A program made the translations under genes and the position numbers. A model generated the notes under the pieces. It was not told the DNA's origin. It ran no database searches and saw nothing but the letters and a program-made list of their open reading frames with translations. A stretch of DNA of 64,000 bases from NCBI RefSeq assembly GCF_036346615.1, contig NZ_CP107836.1:4154001-4218000 (forward strand), given 5' to 3'. Positions 1 to 9,301 of the stretch are shown in pieces (position 1 is the first letter of the stretch; each line of letters opens with the position of its first letter). The DNA comes from Streptomyces sp. NBC_00523 (GTDB lineage: Bacteria > Actinomycetota > Actinomycetes > Streptomycetales > Streptomycetaceae).

Positions 1-1
1 C

Positions 2-571
2 CCCGAGGGCTTCGTGGACCGGGCCGCCGAGGAGATCGTCGCCGCGTATCCGCCGGACGCGCTGCTCATCCGCTGGCGCGAGGGCCGCGAGCGCCTGCAG
101 GAGGCCCTGCGCGCCGCGCCCGCCGGGGCGAAGTTCCCCTGGTACGGGCCGCCGATGAGCGTCGCCTCCATGGCGACCGGGCGGCTGATGGAGACCTGGG
201 CCCACGGTCAGGACATCGCCGACGCCCTCGGGGTCACCCGCACCCCGACCGCCCGGCTGCGCCACGTGGCCCGCATCGGGGTCCGGGCCCGCGACTACGC
301 CTACTTCGTACGGGGCAAGCAACCGCCCGCCGAGGAGTTCCGGGTGGAACTGACCGCGCCCGGCGGTGAGTTGATCACGTACGGCCCCGAGGGCGCCGGC
401 CAGCGCGTCACCGGGCCGCTGCACGACTTCTGCCTGCTCGTCACGCAGCGCGCCCACCGCGACGACCTGGCGGTGCGCGCGGAGGGGGCCGACGCCGACG
501 CCTGGCTGTCGATCGCGCAGGCGTTCGCGGGCCCCGCGGGGGCGGGGCGGGCGCCGAAGGGGGAGCGATGA
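2..571 (+). CDS. TIGR03084-family metal-binding protein (5' partial)
   Basis: The frame is open to the left edge of the window, so the start lies upstream and only the C-terminal ~190 residues are seen. The segment WAHGQDIADALG followed by RHVARIGVRARDYAYF is typical of TIGR03084 proteins, a DinB/maleylpyruvate-isomerase-like family with a putative metal site. The enzymatic reaction is not known. Its stop overlaps the start of the AtuA-family gene by 4 bp (ATGA), which makes it the first visible member of a catabolic operon with acyl-CoA carboxylase subunits. Family call is fairly sure, function is not. Confidence 0.8.
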   Translation, partial: PEGFVDRAAEEIVAAYPPDALLIRWREGRERLQEALRAAPAGAKFPWYGPPMSVASMATGRLMETWAHGQDIADALGVTRTPTARLRHVARIGVRARDYAYFVRGKQPPAEEFRVELTAPGGELITYGPEGAGQRVTGPLHDFCLLVTQRAHRDDLAVRAEGADADAWLSIAQAFAGPAGAGRAPKGER

Positions 572-2292
572 CGGAGCCCGCGCCCCTCGCAGCCGAGCCC
601 CCCGCGCCCCTCCGGATAGGCAACGCCTCCGGCTTCTACGGCGACCGCTTCGACGCCCTGCGCGAGATGCTGACCGGCGGCCCGCTCGACGTCCTCACCG
701 GGGACTATCTCGCCGAGCTGACGATGCTCATCCTCGGCCGCAGCCGCCTCAAGGACCCGGCGCGCGGCTACGCCTCCACGTTCCTGCGGCAGTTGGAGGA
801 CGGCCTCGGGCTGGCCCGCGAGCGCGGGGTGCGGATCGTCGCCAACGCGGGCGGCCTCAACCCGGCCGGGCTCGCCGACGCGATCCGGGAGCTGGCCGAA
901 AAGGTCGGCGTGCCGGTGCGCGTCGCGCATGTGGAGGGCGACAACATCCCCGTACCGGAGGGCTTCCTCACGGCCAACGCGTACCTTGGTGGGGCAGGCA
1001 TCGCGGCTTGCCTGCGGGCCGGTGCCGAGGTCGTCGTCACCGGCCGGGTGACGGACGCCGCCCTCGTCACCGGCCCAGCCGCCGCCCACTTCGGCTGGGG
1101 TCCCGAGGACCACGACGCACTCGCCGGGGCCGTCGTCGCCGGGCACGTCCTGGAGTGCGGTACGCAGGCCACGGGCGGCAACTACGCCTTCTTCCGCGAC
1201 CACGACATCCGCCGCCCCGGCTTCCCGGTCGCGGAGATCCACGCGGACGGCAGCTCCGTCATCACCAAGCACCACGGCACCGGGGGCGTCGTGGACCTCG
1301 GCACGGTCACCGCGCAGCTCCTCTACGAGACCGGCGGCGCCCGGTACGCGGGCCCCGACGTCACCGCGCGCCTCGACACCGTACGGCTGACGCAGGAAGG
1401 GCCGGACCGGGTCGCGGTCTCCGGCGTACGCGGGGAGGCCCCGCCGCCCACGCTCAAGGCCGGGCTGACCCGGCTCGGCGGCTGGCGCAACGAGGTCGTC
1501 TTCGTGCTCACCGGTCTCGACATCGAGGCCAAGGCGGCGCTCGTCCAGGGCCAGTTCGCGGACGCCTTCGCGCGCGCCGGACGGGAGCCCGGGGAAGTCC
1601 GCTGGGAGCTGGCCCGTACGGACAGACCCGACGCCGCCACCGAGGAGACCGCGAGCGCCCTGCTCAGGCTGGTCGTCCGGGACCCCGAACAGGAGCCCGT
1701 GGGGCGGGCGTTGTCCGGCGCGGCGATCGAGCTGGCCCTGGGCAGCTACCCCGGCTTCCATGTCACCGCCCCGCCCGGGAAGGGCGCGCCGTACGGGGTG
1801 TTCGAGGCGCGGTACGTACCGGCGGAGGACGTGGAGCACGTGGCCGTACTGCCGGACGGGACGCGCCACTTCGTCAAAGCACCTGCGCGGACACAGCCGC
1901 TGCGGGACGTCGAACAGCCTGATCTGCCACTGCCGTTGGAGGCCGGGCCCACGCGCCGTGCCCCCCTCGGCCGCGTCGCCGGGGCCCGCAGCGGGGACAA
2001 GGGCGGGGACGCCAACGTCGGGGTGTGGGTCCGGGACGAGGACGCCTGGCGGTGGCTGGCGCACGAGCTGACCGTCGACCGCTTCCGCGCGCTCCTCCCG
2101 GAGACCGACGGGCTCACCGTCGTACGCCATGTCCTGCCCAACCTGCGGGCGTTGAACTTCACCGTGCACGGGCTGCTCGGCGAAGGCGTCGCCGCGCAGC
2201 ACCGCTTCGACCCGCAGGCCAAGGCGCTGGGCGAGTGGCTGCGCGCCCGCCACCTGGAGATACCCGTGACCCTTCTGGAGGTGCCCGCATGA
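568..2292 (+). CDS. AtuA-family protein (DUF1446), acyclic terpene utilization type
   Basis: 574 residues, the usual length for two-part AtuA proteins. The long N-terminal DUF1446 domain (about residues 16-440) opens with RIGNASGFYGDR and contains VTGRVTDAALVTGPAAAHFGW. A C-terminal ferredoxin-fold AtuA-like domain begins near residue 465 with ARSGDKGGDANVGVW. AtuA is named from the acyclic terpene utilization cluster of Pseudomonas, where its exact reaction is unresolved. Here it overlaps both neighbours by ATGA joints and precedes both subunits of an acyl-CoA carboxylase, the arrangement seen in geranyl-CoA or methylcrotonyl-CoA degradation clusters. The substrate here is inferred, not shown. 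Confidence 0.88.
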   Translation: MTEPAPLAAEPPAPLRIGNASGFYGDRFDALREMLTGGPLDVLTGDYLAELTMLILGRSRLKDPARGYASTFLRQLEDGLGLARERGVRIVANAGGLNPAGLADAIRELAEKVGVPVRVAHVEGDNIPVPEGFLTANAYLGGAGIAACLRAGAEVVVTGRVTDAALVTGPAAAHFGWGPEDHDALAGAVVAGHVLECGTQATGGNYAFFRDHDIRRPGFPVAEIHADGSSVITKHHGTGGVVDLGTVTAQLLYETGGARYAGPDVTARLDTVRLTQEGPDRVAVSGVRGEAPPPTLKAGLTRLGGWRNEVVFVLTGLDIEAKAALVQGQFADAFARAGREPGEVRWELARTDRPDAATEETASALLRLVVRDPEQEPVGRALSGAAIELALGSYPGFHVTAPPGKGAPYGVFEARYVPAEDVEHVAVLPDGTRHFVKAPARTQPLRDVEQPDLPLPLEAGPTRRAPLGRVAGARSGDKGGDANVGVWVRDEDAWRWLAHELTVDRFRALLPETDGLTVVRHVLPNLRALNFTVHGLLGEGVAAQHRFDPQAKALGEWLRARHLEIPVTLLEVPA

Positions 2293-3887
2293 CCGTCCTG
2301 CCCACCGGGCTCGACACCGCGAGCCCCGACTACGCGGCCAACCGGGCCGCCATGCTCGACAAGCTGGCCGAGCTGGAGGCCGCGCACGCCAAGGCGCTGG
2401 AGGGCGGCGGCGAGAAGTACGTCGAGCGGCACCGGGGGCGCGGCAAGCTGCTGGCCCGCGAGCGCATCGAGCTGCTGCTCGACCCGGACACGCCCTTCCT
2501 GGAGCTGTCGCCGCTCGCGGCCTGGGGCAGCGAGTACGCGGTCGGCGCCTCGCTCGTCACCGGGATCGGGGTGGTGGAGGGCGTGGAGTGCCTGATCACC
2601 GCCAACGACCCGACCGTACGCGGCGGGGCGTCGAACCCGTGGACGCTGAAGAAGGCGCTGCGGGCCAACGAGATCGCCTTCGCGAACCGGCTGCCGGTCA
2701 TCAGCCTGGTCGAGTCCGGGGGCGCGGACCTGCCGTCGCAGAAGGAGATCTTCATCCCCGGCGGCGCGCTCTTCCGCGACCTCACGCGGCTCTCCGCCGC
2801 CGGAATCCCCACCGTCGCCGTGGTCTTCGGCAACTCGACCGCCGGAGGCGCGTACGTCCCCGGGATGTCCGACCACACCGTGATGATCCAGGAACGCTCG
2901 AAGGTCTTCCTCGGCGGACCGCCCCTCGTGAAGATGGCGACCGGCGAGGAGAGCGACGACGAATCGCTCGGCGGCGCCGCGATGCACGCCCGCACGTCCG
3001 GGCTCGCCGACCACTTCGCCGTGGACGAGCCCGACGCGCTGCGCCAGGCCCGCCGCATCGTCGCCCGCCTCAACTGGCGCAAGGCGCACGCCGATCCGGG
3101 CCCCGCCGAGCAGCCCAAGTACGACGAGGACGAGCTCATCGGCATCGTGCCGGGCGACCTGAAGGTGCCGTTCGACCCGCGCGAGGTGATCGCCCGGCTG
3201 GTCGACGGCTCGGACTTCGACGCGTTCAAGCCGCTGTACGGGACGAGCCTGGTGACCGGCTGGGCGCGGCTGCACGGCTACCCGGTCGGCATTCTCGCCA
3301 ACGCGCAGGGCGTGCTCTTCAGCGAGGAGTCGCAGAAGGCCGCCCAGTTCATCCAGCTCGCCAACCAGCGCGACATCCCGCTGCTCTTCCTGCACAACAC
3401 CACCGGCTACATGGTCGGCAAGGAGTACGAGCAGGGCGGCATCATCAAGCACGGCGCGATGATGATCAACGCCGTCTCGAACTCGAAGGTCCCGCACCTC
3501 TCGGTCCTGATGGGCGCCTCCTACGGCGCCGGGCACTACGGCATGTGCGGCAGGGCGTACGACCCGCGCTTCCTCTTCGCCTGGCCCGGCAGCAAGTCCG
3601 CCGTCATGGGCCCGCAGCAGCTCGCCGGGGTGCTCTCCATCGTCGCCCGCGCCTCGGCCGCCGCGAAGGGACGCCCGTACGACGACGAGGCGGACGCCGC
3701 CCTGCGCGCGATGGTCGAGCAGCAGATCGAGTCCGAGTCCCTGCCGATGTTCCTGTCCGGGCGGCTGTACGACGACGGGGTCATCGACCCGCGCGACACC
3801 CGGACCGTCCTCGGCCTGTGCCTGTCCGCCATCCACACCGCACCGGTCGAGGGCGCCCGGGGCGGCTTCGGCGTCTTCCGGATGTGA
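2289..3887 (+). CDS. Acyl-CoA carboxylase beta subunit (carboxyltransferase)
   Basis: 532 residues, the normal length for MccB/AccD-type carboxyltransferases. These transfer a carboxyl group from carboxybiotin to an acyl-CoA such as methylcrotonyl-, geranyl- or propionyl-CoA. The start ATG at 2289 overlaps the AtuA stop by 4 bp. Visible family motifs include SLVESGGADLPSQ, FGNSTAGGAYVPGMSDH in the N-terminal crotonase-fold half, and the C-terminal SYGAGHYGMCGRAYDP motif of the carboxybiotin-binding half. The QKEIFIPGG segment resembles the methylcrotonyl/geranyl group more than propionyl-CoA carboxylases. Its partner is the biotin-carrying alpha subunit immediately downstream (11-bp gap). Substrate is uncertain. 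Confidence 0.93.
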   Translation: MTVLPTGLDTASPDYAANRAAMLDKLAELEAAHAKALEGGGEKYVERHRGRGKLLARERIELLLDPDTPFLELSPLAAWGSEYAVGASLVTGIGVVEGVECLITANDPTVRGGASNPWTLKKALRANEIAFANRLPVISLVESGGADLPSQKEIFIPGGALFRDLTRLSAAGIPTVAVVFGNSTAGGAYVPGMSDHTVMIQERSKVFLGGPPLVKMATGEESDDESLGGAAMHARTSGLADHFAVDEPDALRQARRIVARLNWRKAHADPGPAEQPKYDEDELIGIVPGDLKVPFDPREVIARLVDGSDFDAFKPLYGTSLVTGWARLHGYPVGILANAQGVLFSEESQKAAQFIQLANQRDIPLLFLHNTTGYMVGKEYEQGGIIKHGAMMINAVSNSKVPHLSVLMGASYGAGHYGMCGRAYDPRFLFAWPGSKSAVMGPQQLAGVLSIVARASAAAKGRPYDDEADAALRAMVEQQIESESLPMFLSGRLYDDGVIDPRDTRTVLGLCLSAIHTAPVEGARGGFGVFRM

Positions 3888-3898
3888 GGGAGCTCCAC

Positions 3899-5860
3899 GT
3901 GATCAAGAGTTTGCTCGTCGCCAACCGGGGCGAGATCGCCTGCCGGATCTTCCGCACCTGCCGGGCCCTCGGCATCGCCACCGTCGCCGTGTACTCGGAC
4001 GCGGACGCCGGTGCGCTGCACGTCCGGGAGGCCGACACCGCCGTACGGCTGCCGGGCGCGGCCCCCGCCGATACGTATCTGCGCGGCGATCTCGTCGTGG
4101 CCGCCGCGCTCGCGGCCGGGGCGGACGCCGTGCACCCCGGCTACGGGTTCCTCTCCGAGAACGCGGACTTCGCCGCCGCCGTGCAGGACGCCGGGCTGCG
4201 GTGGATCGGGCCGCCCGTGAAGGCGATCGAGCTGATGGCGTCGAAGACCCGCGCCAAGGAGCTGATGGCCGCCGCCGGGGTGCCGCTCCTCGCGCCGGTC
4301 GACCCGGCCGCCGCGACCGCCGAGGACCTGCCGCTGCTGCTGAAGGCGGCGGCCGGCGGCGGCGGGCGGGGGATGCGGATCGTCCGTGAACTGGTGGACC
4401 TCCCGGGTGAGTTGACCGCCGCCGGGGCCGAGGCGCTGTCCGCGTTCGGGGACGGTGAGGTGTTCGCCGAGCCGTACGTGGAGCGCGGCCGGCACGTCGA
4501 GGTCCAGGTGATGGCGGACGAGCACGACGGGGTGTGGGCGCTGGGGACCCGGGACTGCTCGCTCCAGCGGCGGCACCAGAAGGTCATCGAGGAGGCGCCC
4601 GCGCCGGGCCTGCCGGACGCGCTGCGGGACCGGCTGCACGAGGCGGCGGTGGCGGCGGCCCGGGCCGTGGGCTACCGGGGGGCCGGGACCGTGGAGTTCC
4701 TGGTCGCCTCGGACGGGCGGCCGTACTTCCTGGAGATGAACACGCGGCTCCAGGTGGAGCACCCGGTGACCGAGGAGGTGTTCGGGCTCGACCTGGTCGC
4801 GCTCCAGCTCCGGATCGCGGAGGGCGAGCCGCTGCCCGCTGCCGAGCCCCCTTCGCCGTCCGGGCACGCCGTGGAGGCCCGGCTGTACGCGGAGGACCCG
4901 GCGCGAGACTGGCAGCCGCAGACCGGAGCACTGCTCTCGCTCCGGGTCCCGGAGGTGCCGGGGGTGCGGCTCGACACCGGGTACACCGGCGGCGACACGA
5001 TCGGCGTGCACTACGACCCGATGATCGCCAAGGTGATCGCCCGGGCGCCGACCAGGGCCGAGGCGGTGCGGCTGCTCGCCCATGCGCTGGAGCGGGCACG
5101 CATCCACGGCCCGGTGACCAACCGGGACCTGCTCGTCCGGTCGTTGCGCCACCCGGACTTCGTGGCCGGGCGGCTGGACACGGGGTTCTACGACCGGCAC
5201 CTGCCGGAGCTGACGGCTCCGGGCGATGAGGCGTCCGCCCGGCTCGCGGCCACCGCCGCCGCCGTGGTGGAGGCGGCCCGTAACGCCACCTCCACCACCA
5301 GGGGCGGCTTCACCCGCTTCGGCGCCTGGCGCAACCTCCCCTCACAGCCCCAGCTCCGGCGCTACCGCAGCGAACCGGACGGCGGCGAGCACGAGATCAC
5401 GTACCGCCCGACCCGGGACGGCCTGAGCACCGGCGCCGACGGCATACGCGTCGTGTCGGCGGGCCGCGCCCGCGTCACCCTCGAACACGACGGCGTCACC
5501 CGGCACTTCGACGTCTTCCCGGACGACGGCACGGTCTACGTGGACACCGCCTCCGGCGCGTACACCTTCACCGCCCTGCCCCGCTTCACCGACCCGGCCG
5601 ACCGCACCGAACCCGGCTCGCTGCTCGCGCCCATGCCCGGCACGGTGGTCCGCCTCGCGGACGGCCTCGCGGAGGGGGCCGCCGTGGTGGCCGGGCAGCC
5701 GCTGATCTGGCTGGAGGCGATGAAGATGGAGCACCGCATCCTCGCCCCCGCCTCCGGCACCCTCACCGCCCTGCACGCCGCGCCCGGCCTCCAGGTGGAG
5801 GTCGGCGCCCTGCTCGCCGTAGTCACGGAATCCGCAGACCCTGCTGAGGAGCACGCATGA
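3899..5860 (+). CDS. Acyl-CoA carboxylase alpha subunit (biotin carboxylase + biotin carrier)
   Basis: 653 residues from a GTG start preceded by GAGGGAGCT. The N-terminal biotin carboxylase domain begins with KSLLVANRGEIACRIFRTCR and has the ATP-grasp glycine loop (AAGGGGRGM, near residue 150) and the EMNTRLQVEHPVTEE motif. The C-terminal biotinyl domain carries the canonical EAMKMEH box with the biotinylated lysine at about residue 609. It fixes bicarbonate onto biotin and delivers it to the beta subunit encoded just upstream. The fused BC-BCCP layout fits 3-methylcrotonyl-CoA or geranyl-CoA carboxylases and also actinobacterial AccA-type subunits. Its last 4 bp overlap the start of the acyl-CoA dehydrogenase. 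Confidence 0.94.
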   Translation: MIKSLLVANRGEIACRIFRTCRALGIATVAVYSDADAGALHVREADTAVRLPGAAPADTYLRGDLVVAAALAAGADAVHPGYGFLSENADFAAAVQDAGLRWIGPPVKAIELMASKTRAKELMAAAGVPLLAPVDPAAATAEDLPLLLKAAAGGGGRGMRIVRELVDLPGELTAAGAEALSAFGDGEVFAEPYVERGRHVEVQVMADEHDGVWALGTRDCSLQRRHQKVIEEAPAPGLPDALRDRLHEAAVAAARAVGYRGAGTVEFLVASDGRPYFLEMNTRLQVEHPVTEEVFGLDLVALQLRIAEGEPLPAAEPPSPSGHAVEARLYAEDPARDWQPQTGALLSLRVPEVPGVRLDTGYTGGDTIGVHYDPMIAKVIARAPTRAEAVRLLAHALERARIHGPVTNRDLLVRSLRHPDFVAGRLDTGFYDRHLPELTAPGDEASARLAATAAAVVEAARNATSTTRGGFTRFGAWRNLPSQPQLRRYRSEPDGGEHEITYRPTRDGLSTGADGIRVVSAGRARVTLEHDGVTRHFDVFPDDGTVYVDTASGAYTFTALPRFTDPADRTEPGSLLAPMPGTVVRLADGLAEGAAVVAGQPLIWLEAMKMEHRILAPASGTLTALHAAPGLQVEVGALLAVVTESADPAEEHA

Positions 5861-7023
5861 GCACGAGCACCGTCCTCGAAACCGAAGAGCACCAGGCCCT
5901 GCGCGCCGCCGTCGCCGCCCTCGGGAAGCGGTACGGGCGGGAGTACATGCAGTCCCTCGTCAGCGAGGGGGCCCACCCCCGCGAGCTGTGGGCCGAGGCC
6001 GCGAAGGCGGGCTTCCTCGGCGTGAACCTCCCCGAGGAGTACGGCGGCGGGGGCGCGGGCATGGCGGAACTGTCCATCGTCCTCGAAGAGCTGGGCGCCT
6101 CCGGCTCGCCGCTCCTGATGATGATCGTGTCGCCCGCGATCTGCGGCACGGTGATATCCCGCTTCGGCACGGAGGAGCAGAAGCGGCAGTGGCTCCCCGG
6201 GCTCGCCGACGGCTCCCTCACCATGGCGTTCGGCATCACCGAGCCGGACGCCGGCTCCAACTCGCACCGCATCACGACCACGGCGCGCCGGGACGGCGGC
6301 GACTGGCTGCTCACCGGCCGCAAGGTGTTCGTGTCCGGCGTCGACATCGCGGACGCCACGCTGATCGTCGGCCGCACGGAGGACGCGCGGACCGGCAAGC
6401 TCAAGGCCTGCCTGTTCATCGTCCCGCGCGAGACGCCCGGCTTCCAGCGGAACCGGATCGACATGGAGGTCCACGCCCCGGAGAAGCAGTTCGAACTGGT
6501 CCTGGACGACGTCCGGCTGCCCGCCGAGGCGCTGGTGGGGGACGAGGACGCGGGGCTGCTCCAGCTCTTCGCCGGGCTCAACCCGGAACGCATCATGACT
6601 GCGGCCTTCGGCATCGGCATGGGGCGTTACGCGCTCGGCCGGGCGGTCGAGTACGCGAAGACGCGCCAGGTCTGGAAGGAGCCCATCGGCGCCCACCAGG
6701 CCATCGCCCACCCGCTGGCCCAGGCCCACATCGAACTCGAACTGGCCCGCCTGATGATGCAGAAGGCCGCCCGGCTCTACGACGCGGGCGACGACTTCGG
6801 CGCGGGCGAGGCGGCGAACATGGCGAAGTACGCGGCGGGCGAGGCGTGCGTGAAGGCGGTGGACCAGGCGGTGCACACGCTGGGCGGCAACGGGCTGACC
6901 CGCGAGTACGGGCTGGCCTCGCTGATCACGGGGGCGCGGGTGGCGCGGATCGCCCCGGTCAGCCGGGAAATGATCCTGAACTACATATCCCACCAGACCC
7001 TGGGTCTCCCCAAGTCGTACTGA
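5857..7023 (+). CDS. Acyl-CoA dehydrogenase
   Basis: 388 residues, standard length. It catalyses FAD-dependent alpha,beta-dehydrogenation of an acyl-CoA, which in this operon would supply the unsaturated substrate for the carboxylase. The middle beta domain has AFGITEPDAGSNS, the FAD-binding signature. The C-terminal helical domain contains TLGGNGLTREYGL. An oddity: where many family members have the catalytic glutamate in a YEGT motif, this protein reads RIAPVSREMI, so the base may come from another position, as in isovaleryl-CoA-type enzymes, or the protein belongs to a divergent subgroup. It is translationally coupled (ATGA) to the carboxylase alpha subunit. Confidence 0.92.
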   Translation: MSTSTVLETEEHQALRAAVAALGKRYGREYMQSLVSEGAHPRELWAEAAKAGFLGVNLPEEYGGGGAGMAELSIVLEELGASGSPLLMMIVSPAICGTVISRFGTEEQKRQWLPGLADGSLTMAFGITEPDAGSNSHRITTTARRDGGDWLLTGRKVFVSGVDIADATLIVGRTEDARTGKLKACLFIVPRETPGFQRNRIDMEVHAPEKQFELVLDDVRLPAEALVGDEDAGLLQLFAGLNPERIMTAAFGIGMGRYALGRAVEYAKTRQVWKEPIGAHQAIAHPLAQAHIELELARLMMQKAARLYDAGDDFGAGEAANMAKYAAGEACVKAVDQAVHTLGGNGLTREYGLASLITGARVARIAPVSREMILNYISHQTLGLPKSY

Positions 7024-7092
7024 GGGGCGCACAGTTGCCCGTACGCACGCGAGAGGCCGCCGCCCCCACCGCACCGAAGGGACCGACCCAGC

Positions 7093-8679
7093 ATGGCGCA
7101 CGTGTTCCGCAGCGATTACCCCGACGTACAGCCGCTCGACGCCGCCATCCACGACGCGGTGCTCGGGCACGCCACCGAGCGGTTCGGCGAGACCGTCGCC
7201 CTGATCGACGGCACCGACGAGAGCAGCCGCCTCACCTACGCGCAGCTCGACGCCTTCCACCGCAGGATCGCGGCCGGACTCGCCGCCGCCGGGCTGGCCA
7301 AGGGCGACGTGCTCGCCCTGCACAGCCCGAACACCATCGCGTACCCGGCCGTCTTCTACGCCGCGACGCGGGCGGGCGCCACGGTCACGACGGTGCACCC
7401 GCTGGCCACGGCGGAGGAGTTCGCGAAGCAGCTCCGCGACTCCTCCGCGCGCTGGATCGTCACGGTGTCCCCGCTGCTCGCGGTCGCGCGCCGTGCGGCC
7501 GAACTCGTGGGCGGCATCGAGGAGGTGTTCGTCTGCGACCACGCCGAGGGGCACGCCTCGCTCCTGGACATGCTCACCACGACCGCCCCGGAACCGATGG
7601 TGACCTTGGACCCGGCGGAGGACGTCGCGGCCCTCCCGTACTCCTCGGGCACGACGGGCGCCCCGAAGGGTGTGATGCTGACGCACCGCTCGATGGCGAC
7701 GAACCTGGAACAGCTGAGCCCGTTCGTGCCGTTGGGCGAGGGCCACCGCATTCTGGCGGTCCTCCCGTTCTTCCACATCTACGGCCTGACGGCCCTGATG
7801 AACGCCCCCCTGCGACTGGGCGCCACGGTCGTCGTCCTCCCGCGCTTCGACCTCGCGCAGTTCCTGGCGGCGATCGAGACGCACCGCATCAACGGCCTGT
7901 ACGTGGCTCCGCCGATCGTCCTGGCCCTCGCGAAGCACCCGGTCGTCGACCGCTACGACCTGTCCTCGCTGGAGTACATCGTCAGCGCCGCCGCCCCGCT
8001 GGACGCGGACCTGGCCACCGCCTGCTCCCGCCGCCTGGGGCTGCCGCCGGTCCGCCAGGCGTACGGGATGACGGAGCTGTCCCCGGGCACGCACGTCGTC
8101 CCGCTCGCCGCCGAGAACCCGCCGCCGGGGGCCGTCGGCACGCTGCTCCCGAGCACCGAGATGCGCATCGTGTCCCTGGACGACCCGTCCGCCGACGCCC
8201 CGGCCGGGGAGCCCGGCGAGATCCTGATCCGGGGCCCCCAGGTCATGAAGGGCTACCTCGGCCGCCCCGACGCCACCGCCGCGATGATCGACTCCGACGG
8301 CTGGGTGCACACCGGCGATGTCGGCCGGGTGGACGAGGAGGGCTGGCTCTTCGTGGTCGACCGCGTGAAGGAGCTCATCAAGTACAAGGGCTACCAGGTC
8401 GCCCCCGCGGAGCTGGAAGCGCTGCTGCTCGGCCACGAGGGGGTGTCGGACGCGGCGGTCATCGGCGTCCAGGACCCCGACGGCAACGAGATCCCGAAGG
8501 CCTACGTGGTCCGGGGCCCGGGTGCGCCGGTGACGGCGGAGGACCTGATGGCGTGGGTGACGGAGCGGGTGGCCCCGTACAAGAAGGTCCGGGAGGTGGA
8601 GTTCATCGAGACGGTGCCGCGGGCGGCGTCGGGGAAGATCCTTAGGCGTGAGCTGCGGGAACGGGCGGGCGGACGATGA
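7093..8679 (+). CDS. Cinnamate/4-coumarate-CoA ligase-type AMP-forming acid-CoA ligase
   Basis: 528 residues of the ANL superfamily. Box I SSGTTGAPKGVMLTH lies near residue 184, then YGMTELSPGTHV, then GEILIRGPQVMKGYLGRP, and the catalytic lysine sits in the C-terminal SGKILRREL motif. It adenylates a carboxylic acid and forms the CoA thioester. The sequence resembles the Streptomyces coelicolor cinnamate/4-coumarate:CoA ligase (as I recall, SCO4383), so an aromatic or isoprenoid acid is plausible. A 69-bp gap separates it from the dehydrogenase and contains GAAGGGACC upstream of the ATG. It is probably the last gene of the operon. Activity class is firm, the acid is inferred. Confidence 0.9.
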   Translation: MAHVFRSDYPDVQPLDAAIHDAVLGHATERFGETVALIDGTDESSRLTYAQLDAFHRRIAAGLAAAGLAKGDVLALHSPNTIAYPAVFYAATRAGATVTTVHPLATAEEFAKQLRDSSARWIVTVSPLLAVARRAAELVGGIEEVFVCDHAEGHASLLDMLTTTAPEPMVTLDPAEDVAALPYSSGTTGAPKGVMLTHRSMATNLEQLSPFVPLGEGHRILAVLPFFHIYGLTALMNAPLRLGATVVVLPRFDLAQFLAAIETHRINGLYVAPPIVLALAKHPVVDRYDLSSLEYIVSAAAPLDADLATACSRRLGLPPVRQAYGMTELSPGTHVVPLAAENPPPGAVGTLLPSTEMRIVSLDDPSADAPAGEPGEILIRGPQVMKGYLGRPDATAAMIDSDGWVHTGDVGRVDEEGWLFVVDRVKELIKYKGYQVAPAELEALLLGHEGVSDAAVIGVQDPDGNEIPKAYVVRGPGAPVTAEDLMAWVTERVAPYKKVREVEFIETVPRAASGKILRRELRERAGGR

Positions 8680-8755
8680 CGGGGAGCCCCTGAGCGGGAT
8701 ACGTTCCTGCGGGGAGCGTGCCGTCCGTGGTGCGACGAGGGCCAGGAGGGCGAGC

Positions 8756-9292
8756 ATGCCGGACGTGACGACGAGTGTGCGCAGGCGCGCCTTCCTGCTG
8801 TGGGCGGTCGCGGCCCTCGCGTACGCCGTCGACCTCGGGACCAAGCTGGCGGTGGTCGCGAAGCTCGAAGGGCGTACGACCGTGTCGGTGCTCGGGGACT
8901 GGCTGGTGCTCCGGGTCCAGCGCAACCCGGGCGCCGCCTTCGGCATGGGTGCGGCGACGACGATCGTCTTCACCCTGGTCGCCACGGCCGTGGTCGTCGT
9001 CGTGATCCGCTACTCGCGCCGCCTGGCGAGCGCCCCCTGGGCCGTCGCCTTCGGCCTGCTCCTGGGCGGCGCCCTCGGCAACCTCACCGACCGCGTCTTC
9101 CGCGCCCCGGGCGACTTCCAGGGCGCGGTGGTCGACTTCATCGCGGTCCGGGACTTCAGCGTGATGAACCTGGCCGACTGGGCGATCACCGGCGGCTGCG
9201 CGCTGGCCCTGCTGCTGTCCTTCCGGAGCTCGCCGATGACGGGGACGGTCGGCGCTTCCGACGCGGGGGCGCCGGGGGCCCGGGAGGCATAG
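8756..9292 (+). CDS. lspA: Signal peptidase II
   Basis: 178 residues with four hydrophobic segments. LspA cleaves the signal peptide of prolipoproteins after lipidation. The conserved RNPGAAFGMG stretch (about 56-65) and the two aspartate motifs GNLTDRVFR (Asp112) and NLADW (Asp141) are present, so both catalytic aspartates are intact. I chose ATG 8756 because GGAGGGCGAG lies just before it; a longer reading frame upstream overlaps the ligase and lacks a ribosome site. It stands apart from the cell-wall neighbourhood where Streptomyces usually keeps its main lspA, so it may be a second copy, which cannot be tested from this window. Confidence 0.93.
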   Translation: MPDVTTSVRRRAFLLWAVAALAYAVDLGTKLAVVAKLEGRTTVSVLGDWLVLRVQRNPGAAFGMGAATTIVFTLVATAVVVVVIRYSRRLASAPWAVAFGLLLGGALGNLTDRVFRAPGDFQGAVVDFIAVRDFSVMNLADWAITGGCALALLLSFRSSPMTGTVGASDAGAPGAREA

Positions 9293-9301
9293 CCCGGGTG
9301 C

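Noticed and set aside
301..2253. 650-codon minus-strand frame over the AtuA gene
   Set aside because: Long opposite-strand frames are expected at this GC content; no ribosome site, family motif or matching codon bias, and it is fully covered by a well-supported plus-strand gene.
1746..3836. 696-codon minus-strand frame over the carboxyltransferase gene
   Set aside because: Shadow of a conserved gene with clear motifs; no recognisable domain of its own.
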